From a virus, in IMG/VR virus record IMGVR_UViG_3300021963_000237, positions 1 through 43,393 of that record: 43,393 nucleotides of DNA. The stretch is one strand, 5' to 3'. Each line of letters opens with the position of its first letter. The first letter of the stretch is position 1. The notes beneath the pieces are model-generated. The model did not search any database. It was given only the letters and a program-made list of their open reading frames with translations, and had not been told where the DNA came from. Of this stretch, positions 1 to 7,461 are shown piece by piece. Made by a program: the position numbers and the translations under genes.

Positions 1-1796
1 GAACCATCAGTACCGCTAGTTCCTGAAGAACCTGAAGTTCCACTTGAACCTGATGTACCTGAGGTTCCAGATGCACCATCTAATCCTGAAGTACCAGAAG
101 AACCTGAAGTTCCACTTGAGCCATCAGTTCCGCTAGTTCCTGACGAACCATCAGTTCCGCTAGTTCCTGACGAACCATCAGTACCGCTAGTTCCTGAAGT
201 ACCTGATGAACCATCCGTACCGCTAGTTCCTGAGCTACCATCCGTACCTGAAGTACCACTAGTTCCTGAGCTACCGTCAGTACCTGAAGTACCACTTGTT
301 CCTGAGCTACCGTCAGTACCTGAAGTACCACTAGTTCCTGACGAACCATCAGTACCGCTAGTTCCTGAAGTACCTGATGAACCACTTGTACCTGAAGTTC
401 CAGATGCACCGTCTAATCCTGAAGTCCCACTTGAACCCGAAGTTCCACTAGAACCACTTGAACCCGATGTACCTGATGAACCATCTGTACCTGACGTTCC
501 ACTAGAACCCGATGTACCACTGGAACCTGAACTACCATCAGTACCAGATGTTCCGCTTGAACCATCAGTACCCGACGTTCCGCTAGAGCCTGAACTACCA
601 CTGTCTCCACTAGTACCTGATGAACCAGAAGTTCCACTTGAACCATTTACCCCACTTATACCACTTGTTCCTGAAGTTCCTGAACTACCATCAACACCAC
701 TCGTTCCTGAAGAACCTGAACTACCATCCGTACCTGATGTTCCTGAAGTTCCTGAACTACCATCCGTACCTGAAGTACCACTTGTTCCTGAACTACCATC
801 CGTACCTGAAGTACCGCTTGTTCCTGATGAACCTGAGCTACCACTAGTACCTGAAGTTCCAGATGCACCATCTAATCCTGAAGTTCCACTTGAGCCACTA
901 GTTCCTGATGAACCATCTGTACCACTAGTTCCTGATGAACCATCTGTACCTGATGTTCCTGAAGAACCTGAACTACCGTCAGTACCTGAAGTACCGCTAG
1001 TTCCTGATGAACCGTCAGTACCTGAAGTACCACTAGTACCTGAGCTACCGTCAGAACCTGAAGTTCCGCTAGTTCCTGATGAACCATCTGTTCCTGAAGT
1101 ACCACTAGTTCCTGAACTACCATCTGTTCCTGAAGTACCGCTAGTCCCTGAGCTACCATCTGTTCCTGAAGTACCACTAGTTCCTGAAGTTCCAGATGCA
1201 CCATCTAATCCTGAAGTACCGCTAGTTCCTGATGAACCATCCGTACCACTAGTCCCTGAGCTACCATCCGTACCTGAAGTGCCACTAGTTCCTGAACTAC
1301 CATCTGTACCACTAGTCCCTGAACTACCATCAGTTCCTGATGTTCCTGAAGTTCCGTCAGTACCATCAACACCACTTATACCTGAAGTACCACTAGTTCC
1401 ACTACTACCACTTGAGCCGTCATTACCAGATGTACCACTTGTTCCCGAAGAACCTGAACTACCGTCAGTACCTGAAGTACCGCTAGTTCCTGATGAACCG
1501 TCAGTACCTGAAGTACCACTAGTACCTGAGCTACCATCTGTTCCTGAAGTACCGCTAGTCCCTGAAGAACCACTTGAACCTGATGAACCTGAAGAACCAC
1601 TACTACCACTAGTCCCTGAAGAACCACTTGAACCTGATGAACCTGAAGTACCGCTAGTCCCTGAAGAACCACTTGAACCTGATGAACCTGAGGAACCACT
1701 TGAACCTGAGGAACCACTTGAACCTGATGAACCACTTGAACCTGAAGTTCCGCTAGTTCCTGAAGAACCACTTGAACCTGATGAACCTGAAGTTCC
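1..1796 (-). repeat. Gly-X-Y coding repeat tract (9-bp periodicity)
   Basis: A 1.8-kb tract built of 9-bp units encodes the collagen-like rod. A distinct unit encoding GLDGAS recurs with its first base (on the plus strand) at 67, 400, 859 and 1192. The spacings are 333, 459 and 333 bases, which suggests past block duplication. The tract continues past the left edge. The 9-bp near-identity should allow length change by recombination or slippage, and may cause assembly collapse. Confidence 0.93.
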
Positions 1797-2660
1797 ACCT
1801 GTAATGTTAATTAAAACATTTCCATTTCCTTGGTTAATAATCGTAGCACCTGAAAATGTCATTCCCGTAACAGCAGTAACTGTTACCCCTGACGTGGCAT
1901 CATATACCGTTAACGAACCTGAACCTGAAGTTATACCAGTAACATTCACAATACTTCCATCACTATTATTAAGTGTTAATGTTGAAGTAATACTATTATA
2001 TGTTCCTCCCGTTACGGTTCCTGTAAATCCTGTAATTGTTACAGTGCCTCCTGTAGTATTATATAAATCTAAAGTTGTAATTGCGGAAAAATATGTTCCA
2101 CCTGTAATTTGAACGTCACTTCCCCAAAATATTTTCCATCTTGCATCGTTATGTGAAACACCATTAACCCCTTCAATTGTACTTCCTGTCCAAGCGTTGA
2201 TAAAGTTTTTACCCGCCTGAGAACGATTATTGATAACGGTACTATAATCAGAAATAGTAATCGCCGAACTACCCGTCAAACCTGTAACCGCATTCCATAA
2301 AGCGTTATAATTAGGTATCGTATATTGGTAAACAGTATCTGTTTCTTGAACATAAACTTGCATACCCAATCTTCTTCTTCCTGAAGATATATTATCAGAA
2401 TTTAATGTAATAAAATCCGGTGAAAATACAGCCCCAGTTCCTTTTGTAAAATTGATTGGAATTGTATTTGCAGATAATTGAATGTTTGCAGGGTAAGTTG
2501 CTGCGGTTAATGTTAACCCCAAATCATTTAAACTATAAACCTCCATGTATCCACCTGTCTGTAAAACAGAAAAGTTAGTACCAAAAGTGCTAGTTCTTAC
2601 AACACTATTAGGTCCTGAAAGTTGAGACGATGATAGGGGATTTTTATATGGAAATGACAT
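1..2660 (-). CDS. Collagen-like phage fibre protein (3' end beyond window)
   Basis: The reading frame opens at the ATG at 2658-2660 and stays open to the left edge, so at least 886 residues are visible and the C-terminus is missing. Residues 1-288 form a non-repetitive beta-rich head with Gly/Thr-rich stretches such as GGTYNSITSTLTL, a style common in tail-fibre proteins. From about residue 289 the protein is an uninterrupted Gly-X-Y collagen-like rod of about 199 triplets, mostly GSS, GTS and GTD with no proline, punctuated by GLDGAS. Collagen-like rods in phages usually form trimeric fibres or spikes. It is the last gene visible in the adhesin block, 29 bases after the preceding stop. There is no Shine-Dalgarno sequence; the start follows an AT-rich leader. 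The collagen-like character is certain; a tail-fibre role is inferred from position. Confidence 0.85.
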   Translation of the reverse strand, partial: MSFPYKNPLSSSQLSGPNSVVRTSTFGTNFSVLQTGGYMEVYSLNDLGLTLTAATYPANIQLSANTIPINFTKGTGAVFSPDFITLNSDNISSGRRRLGMQVYVQETDTVYQYTIPNYNALWNAVTGLTGSSAITISDYSTVINNRSQAGKNFINAWTGSTIEGVNGVSHNDARWKIFWGSDVQITGGTYFSAITTLDLYNTTGGTVTITGFTGTVTGGTYNSITSTLTLNNSDGSIVNVTGITSGSGSLTVYDATSGVTVTAVTGMTFSGATIINQGNGNVLINITGGTSGSSGSSGSSGTSGTSGSSGSSGSSGSSGSSGSSGSSGSSGSSGTSGTSGSSGSSGSSGTSGSSGSSGSSGSSGSSGTSGTSGTDGSSGTSGTSGTDGSSGTSGTSGTDGSSGSSGTSGTSGNDGSSGSSGTSGTSGISGVDGTDGTSGTSGTDGSSGTSGTDGSSGTSGTSGTDGSSGTSGTDGSSGTSGTSGLDGASGTSGTSGTSGTDGSSGTSGTSGTDGSSGTSGTSGTDGSSGTSGTSGSDGSSGTSGTSGTDGSSGTSGTSGTDGSSGSSGTSGTDGSSGTSGTDGSSGTSGSSGTSGLDGASGTSGTSGSSGSSGTSGTSGTDGSSGTSGTSGTDGSSGTSGTSGTDGSSGSSGTSGVDGSSGTSGTSGISGVNGSSGTSGSSGTSGDSGSSGSSGTSGTDGSSGTSGTDGSSGSSGTSGSSGTSGTDGSSGTSGSSGSSGTSGSSGTSGLDGASGTSGTSGSSGTSGTSGTDGSSGTSGTSGTDGSSGTSGTSGTDGSSGTSGTSGTDGSSGTSGTDGSSGTSGTSGTDGSSGTSGTDGSSGTSGTDGSSGTSGSSGTSGLDGASGTSGTSGSSGTSGSSGTSGTDG

Positions 2661-2689
2661 ATTATATTTTGTTTTTTATTAGTATATTA

Positions 2690-3799
2690 TTATGATTTAG
2701 TGTCACCCTTAACCCAGAAAGTTGTACTCAATGGTGGTGAAGATGGTTGTGAGTACAACTCGTTCATCCACAATATTCTGTATGTTCCAGCAGGTATTGC
2801 ACATCCACCAGGGACTACAACGTTTACTGCGGCGTTTGTTGCGTCAGGTACTCCGTCGTTGATAACAGATGTAGAACATGCACTACCAAATCCAACGTCA
2901 ACTGTCATATTATTCATAGAACCACCAACACCCGCTAATGGTATCCAAACAGTATACGTGTATTGAATTGCCGGATTTACTAAAGAAACATCGGTTTGAA
3001 TACTACCAAATGTATATTGGTTTTGAGCACATCCATAAGAATCAACGCCAGAACCTGAAGATTGTCTTATTGGACCATTTAAACTTGATACATTAGTTAT
3101 AAAGTTACCGACAGCTCCTGTCCAACCTGAGAATTGTGCATAAATTGCCATATCAGCAGCATAATTTGGACCTGCAGGAGTACCTGTGTTACCCCATCCA
3201 AAGAACGATGTCGCACCAGCATTAAACATATATGTACCTAAATCATTTAATGATGTACTATCTTGAGGTTCAGGGAATAAATAAGCACTAAATGCCGCAG
3301 AGCTCGGTGTTGGAGTATTAGTTGGGGTAAGAGTTGGTGTTGGGCTAAGAGTTGGGGTAAGAGTTGGTGTTGGAGTATTAGTTGGAGTCTCAGTTGGTGT
3401 AGGCGTATTTGTAGGTGTCGCACTTGGACTTAATCCAGGTGTTGGTGTTATAGTTGGTGTGATTGATGGTGTTGGAGTATTAGTTGGAGTCTCAGTTGGT
3501 GTTGGGGTATTTGTTGGTGTTGGAGTTTGAGTTACATTTGTTGGTGTAATACTTGGCGTTGGCGTTGGAGTTGGAGTACCACATTCAATAGTTATAACAA
3601 CTCCATTTAACATTTGAGTTCTTGTTTGTGCAGAATAATAAATTGATGAATCCAAATAAACATTGAATGGACCCAAAGCATTTGAGTTAGTTGTTAATCT
3701 GACAATATATGTTGAACATCCTGTTACCGTAAGTTGCTGTTCAATTTCATTATTACAACCCACAGCATTATTGGTAACAGTTATATTATGTGTAGCCAT
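2690..3799 (-). CDS. Virion/adhesin protein with Pro-Thr linker
   Basis: A 369-residue protein of unknown exact function. Residues 1-74 form a small N-terminal domain with three cysteines. Residues 75-168 are a low-complexity linker of TPTPT, TNTPTPT and TETPT units. Residues 170-369 form a globular C-terminal domain rich in Gly, Asn, Ser and aromatic residues, with no transmembrane segment. The same linker type occurs in the SprB-repeat protein two genes upstream, so both probably use it as an extended stalk between a virion anchor and an outward domain. I found no match to a named family. Its place between the SprB-repeat protein and the collagen-like fibre suggests a fibre or receptor-binding role, which is inference. 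The stop is TAA and the start ATG has no Shine-Dalgarno sequence. Confidence 0.8.
   Translation of the reverse strand: MATHNITVTNNAVGCNNEIEQQLTVTGCSTYIVRLTTNSNALGPFNVYLDSSIYYSAQTRTQMLNGVVITIECGTPTPTPTPSITPTNVTQTPTPTNTPTPTETPTNTPTPSITPTITPTPGLSPSATPTNTPTPTETPTNTPTPTLTPTLSPTPTLTPTNTPTPSSAAFSAYLFPEPQDSTSLNDLGTYMFNAGATSFFGWGNTGTPAGPNYAADMAIYAQFSGWTGAVGNFITNVSSLNGPIRQSSGSGVDSYGCAQNQYTFGSIQTDVSLVNPAIQYTYTVWIPLAGVGGSMNNMTVDVGFGSACSTSVINDGVPDATNAAVNVVVPGGCAIPAGTYRILWMNELYSQPSSPPLSTTFWVKGDTKS
3300..3577 (-). repeat. Pro-Thr coding repeat with 35-bp direct repeats
   Basis: A low-complexity tract (plus strand rich in GGTGTTGG and GTTGGAGT) encodes the Pro-Thr linker. Near-perfect 35-bp direct repeats lie at 3366-3400 and 3468-3502, 102 bases apart (34 codons), so recombination would change linker length without breaking the frame. 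Confidence 0.85.
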
Positions 3800-3803
3800 T
3801 CGC

Positions 3804-3825
3804 GGTATTTTATTAAATAAATACC
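3804..3825 (-). promoter_or_regulatory. AT-rich leader with hairpin and TATTTATT motif
   Basis: The leader before the ATG at 3799 can fold: GGTATTT (3804-3810) pairs with AAATACC (3819-3825) around an eight-base loop. On the coding strand it contains TATTTATTTAA, a variant of the TATTTATA motif seen before other structural genes. It may be a late promoter or a translation control element. The evidence is sequence pattern only. Confidence 0.3.
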
Positions 3826-3863
3826 TTAAATGATTAGTTTTATTTTGGAAATTGGAAATTTGT

Positions 3864-3888
3864 ACAACTAATTACTTAAGTTAGTTGT
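3864..3888 (-). other. Inverted repeat over the end of the 102-residue gene
   Basis: ACAACTAA (3864-3871) and TTAGTTGT (3881-3888) form an 8-bp stem with a nine-base loop across the stop codon of the 102-residue gene. No T-tract follows on the coding strand, so it is a poor intrinsic terminator. It could slow 3' decay of the transcript. Confidence 0.3.
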
Positions 3889-4184
3889 GTGATGTTGATA
3901 TTGACTATACAAGAAGCCATTTCAATTGTGATTTCAAAAGCACATCCGAATGTACAATCTAAAATTTTGAATACCTCACAACCATTCGCATCAATCAATT
4001 TTAACATTACTTCAGGCGCAGTTTCAAATATGGAAGGTATAGTTGCATTATAAGTTTGAACAGGTGGAACAGGACCAGGTAATATTGTTGCAATATATGT
4101 TTCATTATTACCATATACGTCCGAAAGTATGACTTCTATTGGATATGTACCACCCGATATTTCAGTTATTCTTATTTGTACCAT
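3876..4184 (-). CDS. Small hypothetical beta-rich virion protein
   Basis: A 102-residue protein with no recognised family. It alternates hydrophobic and polar residues in a beta-sandwich-like pattern, and has cysteines in the segment NGCEVFKILDCTFGCAF and near the C-terminus. The ISGGTYPIEVILSD start and the CTFGC segment recall the small Ig-like units of the SprB-repeat protein next to it, so it may be a detached single repeat-like domain. It starts 11 bases after the stop of that gene, behind an A-rich leader, and is probably co-translated with it. A role in the adhesin complex is inferred only from position. Confidence 0.7.
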   Translation of the reverse strand: MVQIRITEISGGTYPIEVILSDVYGNNETYIATILPGPVPPVQTYNATIPSIFETAPEVMLKLIDANGCEVFKILDCTFGCAFEITIEMASCIVNINITQLT

Positions 4185-4195
4185 TTTTTTTTAAT

Positions 4196-7100
4196 TTAAA
4201 GCGAACCACATATTTCATATGTTGCAGTACCGTTAATTACATATATAGTGTTTGTTGGTGAATACACATAAGGAGCTGAAATTCCATCACTTAATATTTG
4301 TGTTGAAACTCCTGTTGTTGGATTTATACTATATAACCCACCATCAACATTTGTTTGGTACCTACTTACATAAACTTTTCCATTAGCATAATTGAACTCC
4401 GCAGACCTTAGACTTGTGTAATTAAATACACCTGAAATCAATGCAGTAGAAACTACAGTATTAGTTGAACAGTTTATTTTATTTATTGTTATTACCGTAG
4501 GACTTACATATGAAATAGCATATATCATATTATTTATTATGTCTAAAGCTAAAACAAGGTTTCCACTTGTCGGTAATGTTGTATCAAGCACCAAATTATT
4601 ACCAACGCAATTATAAATTGATGTTGGTGTGTATAATTTATTGTTATTTGGATTATAAACAAAACTTGAATTTAACCCAGGGAGAGATGTTATTGTTGTT
4701 GCATAAGCATTTGTTACTCCATCAATAATAGAAACTTCACTTTGACTTAAAGATGAATTATTTGAAAAAACATAAATCTTATTTAACACAGAATTATGTA
4801 TAATATCACCACGACCAGTTGGTGTTGGTAACGCTATTGTTGGTATTGTTGTTGTGGTTGTTGTACCACCAATTAAATCTCTAATTAAAATTGAATTCGG
4901 ATAATTACCACTCCAACTATATAATTTTTCGTTTATTGGGTTATACCCCAATAATAACGCATTTGTTGATGGCCATGTAAATGTTGTTGATGTTGATGTA
5001 CTATTCGGTGTAAATGATATAACATTACCGCTAGTTCCTAAAACATACATTTTATTACTAATTGGACTATATACAATACCCTTTCTACCTACAGCGGTGT
5101 ATCCATTAGTAATTGGTAAAACATTTTTGATTTGGTCTGAACAAGATGTGGTTGAGCTAGGCGTATTAGTTATTGTAGGCGTATTAGTTATTGTAGGCGT
5201 TACAGTTTTGGTTGGAGTAATACTCGGTGTGATTGTATTTGTTGGAGTTATTGATGGTGTTGGGGCAATTGTTGGTGTAATTGTAGGTGTTGGTGTTATT
5301 GTAGGTGTTGGTGTAGGTAATTCACAAGATAAACACATTATATCGTATACAATAGTTAACTCAACTACTATTTCTTGACCATTTAGTGTTAAATCTCCTG
5401 GGTCAGTTGTTACTGTTATTTGATTACTTAATGAATTAAAAGTAACACTTCCAACACCAGGTATTGTTAATAGTAAATCTTTAACAACATCGTAATAAAG
5501 GTTATCACTTGGAGCAGAAACCAATGTAGTTCCAGTAAAGAAATTTTGACTTGTGGTTAATCCCATAGGATTAACAGACACTTTTACACCAAATACCGCA
5601 GAAATTAAATCACAATCAACTTTATCATTGGTTAAATCATTAAACCCTTCATTCAACATTTGAAGTAATCCATATTTAGTTTGTGATTGAATACTGAATT
5701 GTTCAGCACCCATAACATAAGTTTGATATGATATATATTGAGCGTCACAATCTATATTTGTAGTTTGACTTAATGAACATCCAATTGAATCGACAACCGT
5801 TAAACTGTATGTTCCAGCAGTTAATCCACTTATTTGTATTTGTTGTGGATTACTCGGGACATTACCTGACCAATTGAAATTAAATGGTGGTGTACCCGTT
5901 GAAATAAGAGCCGTTAGTGTTCCATCTGAACCGTTACCACATGAAGTACTATACAATGTAAAATCTAATGGGTTGCTTTCACTCACATAAACTTGCGTTG
6001 TTTGAGTACAACCTGTTGCATCTGTAACAGTAACAGTATGTTGACCCGCAGAAACATTTGTAAATGTAACTGCAGACAATGTTGTATTAAAAACATTTTG
6101 AATACCATCTAACGAATAATTGAATGGTGTTTGTCCCCCATTTGTTTTTTCAACATAAACGGTACCATTACTTTGATTACAAGTTGTTCCCGTAATTTCA
6201 GTTGTTATTTCAAAAGAATTTGTTGTAAATAAAGTTATTTCATCCATGTACGAACATCCCGATGAATCTTGAACCACGACTGAGTAAGTTCCCGTTGATA
6301 AATTACTAAATAATTGGGCGGTTTGACTATTAACAATATTAAGGGTGTTACCTCCAGGGTATATTAAAGTGTATGTGTATGGTGAAACACCTCCCGCAAC
6401 TGAAACAGTAATTGAACCGTCAGTACTTGAGCAAGTTGAACTTTGGCTTGATATAGTAACCGATGCAATTCCAAGTGGTGTTAATAATGTAGTGCTAACA
6501 ACTATATTACAAAAAGCTGAATCTGTAACTGATATTGAATAATCACCCGCAGATAACCCTGAAATTGACCATGTCTGACTGTATTGAATTTGTACATCAC
6601 CTGTTGAAGCGGAATAGTAATAAGGTGCGGTACCACCTGTTATTTGAAGAGTCAACACTCCGTCGGAAGAAAAACAAGTTGGTTGTACTGCAGTAAATGT
6701 ACCAAATCCAAGAACATTAACATCAGTAACTACTCCCGTTTGGGTTTGAGAACAACCCAAACTATCTGTGACAACGACAGAATATGTACCTGATGTTAGT
6801 CCAGTAATACTACTCGTAGTGAAACCATTACTCCATAGATACGTATAAGGTGCAACACCCGTTTGACCTGTTACAATTATCTTACCAATAGGTGTACCCC
6901 CACAACTTGAATTTGGTACAACGTAAAGACCGTAATTAAAAGGGTTACTATCTTCAATAATAAAATCGGAAGTTTTACCACTACATCCACCTAAATCTTC
7001 CGCAACCATATAATATGTTCCCGCAGTCAAGTTACCAAAAACTACGTTTGATGTGTTAGTATTTGCCGAAGTAATATATGTATCATCCGCAAAATATAAA

Positions 7101-7459
7101 TAAAAATTTGTTGATGAAAAATTTGATGTGGAAGTACCAGTAACTGAACCATTATCCAATGCACAGGTGGTATTTTGAATTCCGATTACACTTGCACACA
7201 CTCCTGAAGAAACAGGTATGTTAATATAAAATTGTAGGTTTGTTGGTATCGTACTATCATTAACATTTACACCGTATGTATCAGCACTTAATGAAGTTCT
7301 AATAGATGGGTTAGTAGTAACAACGTCAGCACCTAAATTAGGCACAACCCACTGTACGGTATAAGGTGGAGTACCTCCAGTTAGATATAATTCGATTACA
7401 CCAGAATTTGTATTCTGACAATCTCCCGTTAAAATTATATTATATTGAAATGCAGACAT
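4196..7459 (-). CDS. Phage adhesin: SprB-type repeats, PT linker, beta-propeller
   Basis: A 1087-residue protein in four parts. Residues 1-570 hold about seven repeats of 75-85 residues resembling SprB repeats, each ending in forms of GL.AGTYSV.V.DS.GC (for example LTSGTYSVVVTDSLGC). Residues 570-705 form an unassigned domain. Residues 710-770 are a TPTPTITP linker. Residues 775-1087 contain seven blade-like repeats with cores such as YNPNNNKLY, FNYANGKVYV and YSPTNTIYV, typical of YVTN-type seven-bladed propellers. SprB is the gliding adhesin of Flavobacterium, and these repeats are common in Bacteroidetes surface proteins. A phage receptor-binding adhesin is the likely role; sugar or protein binding by the propeller is inference. 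The start lies two bases from the preceding stop. Confidence 0.85.
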   Translation of the reverse strand: MSAFQYNIILTGDCQNTNSGVIELYLTGGTPPYTVQWVVPNLGADVVTTNPSIRTSLSADTYGVNVNDSTIPTNLQFYINIPVSSGVCASVIGIQNTTCALDNGSVTGTSTSNFSSTNFYLYFADDTYITSANTNTSNVVFGNLTAGTYYMVAEDLGGCSGKTSDFIIEDSNPFNYGLYVVPNSSCGGTPIGKIIVTGQTGVAPYTYLWSNGFTTSSITGLTSGTYSVVVTDSLGCSQTQTGVVTDVNVLGFGTFTAVQPTCFSSDGVLTLQITGGTAPYYYSASTGDVQIQYSQTWSISGLSAGDYSISVTDSAFCNIVVSTTLLTPLGIASVTISSQSSTCSSTDGSITVSVAGGVSPYTYTLIYPGGNTLNIVNSQTAQLFSNLSTGTYSVVVQDSSGCSYMDEITLFTTNSFEITTEITGTTCNQSNGTVYVEKTNGGQTPFNYSLDGIQNVFNTTLSAVTFTNVSAGQHTVTVTDATGCTQTTQVYVSESNPLDFTLYSTSCGNGSDGTLTALISTGTPPFNFNWSGNVPSNPQQIQISGLTAGTYSLTVVDSIGCSLSQTTNIDCDAQYISYQTYVMGAEQFSIQSQTKYGLLQMLNEGFNDLTNDKVDCDLISAVFGVKVSVNPMGLTTSQNFFTGTTLVSAPSDNLYYDVVKDLLLTIPGVGSVTFNSLSNQITVTTDPGDLTLNGQEIVVELTIVYDIMCLSCELPTPTPTITPTPTITPTIAPTPSITPTNTITPSITPTKTVTPTITNTPTITNTPSSTTSCSDQIKNVLPITNGYTAVGRKGIVYSPISNKMYVLGTSGNVISFTPNSTSTSTTFTWPSTNALLLGYNPINEKLYSWSGNYPNSILIRDLIGGTTTTTTIPTIALPTPTGRGDIIHNSVLNKIYVFSNNSSLSQSEVSIIDGVTNAYATTITSLPGLNSSFVYNPNNNKLYTPTSIYNCVGNNLVLDTTLPTSGNLVLALDIINNMIYAISYVSPTVITINKINCSTNTVVSTALISGVFNYTSLRSAEFNYANGKVYVSRYQTNVDGGLYSINPTTGVSTQILSDGISAPYVYSPTNTIYVINGTATYEICGSL
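5155..5320 (-). repeat. Pro-Thr coding repeat of the SprB-type adhesin
   Basis: A G/T-rich plus-strand tract of GTTGGTGT and ATTGTAGGTGTT units encodes the TPT linker between the repeat domain and the propeller. The composition matches the tract at 3300-3577, so recombination between the two genes is plausible. Confidence 0.8.
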
Positions 7460-7461
7460 TA

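Noticed and set aside
1-1796. CRISPR-like or satellite array
   Set aside because: Units are 9 bp with no unique spacers and are in frame with the ATG at 2660, so this is a coding repeat.
1279-2112. Long plus-strand frame rich in VPEVPLVPELP repeats
   Set aside because: It is the exact antisense of the collagen-like repeat; the Gly-X-Y codon pattern on the minus strand forces Pro-rich open frames on the other strand. It has no separate gene signals and runs into the non-repeat part of the real gene.
5097-5378. Plus-strand frame of Val/Gly repeats that looks like a membrane peptide
   Set aside because: It is antisense to the Pro-Thr linker of the SprB-type adhesin; hydrophobicity comes from reading the repeat on the wrong strand.
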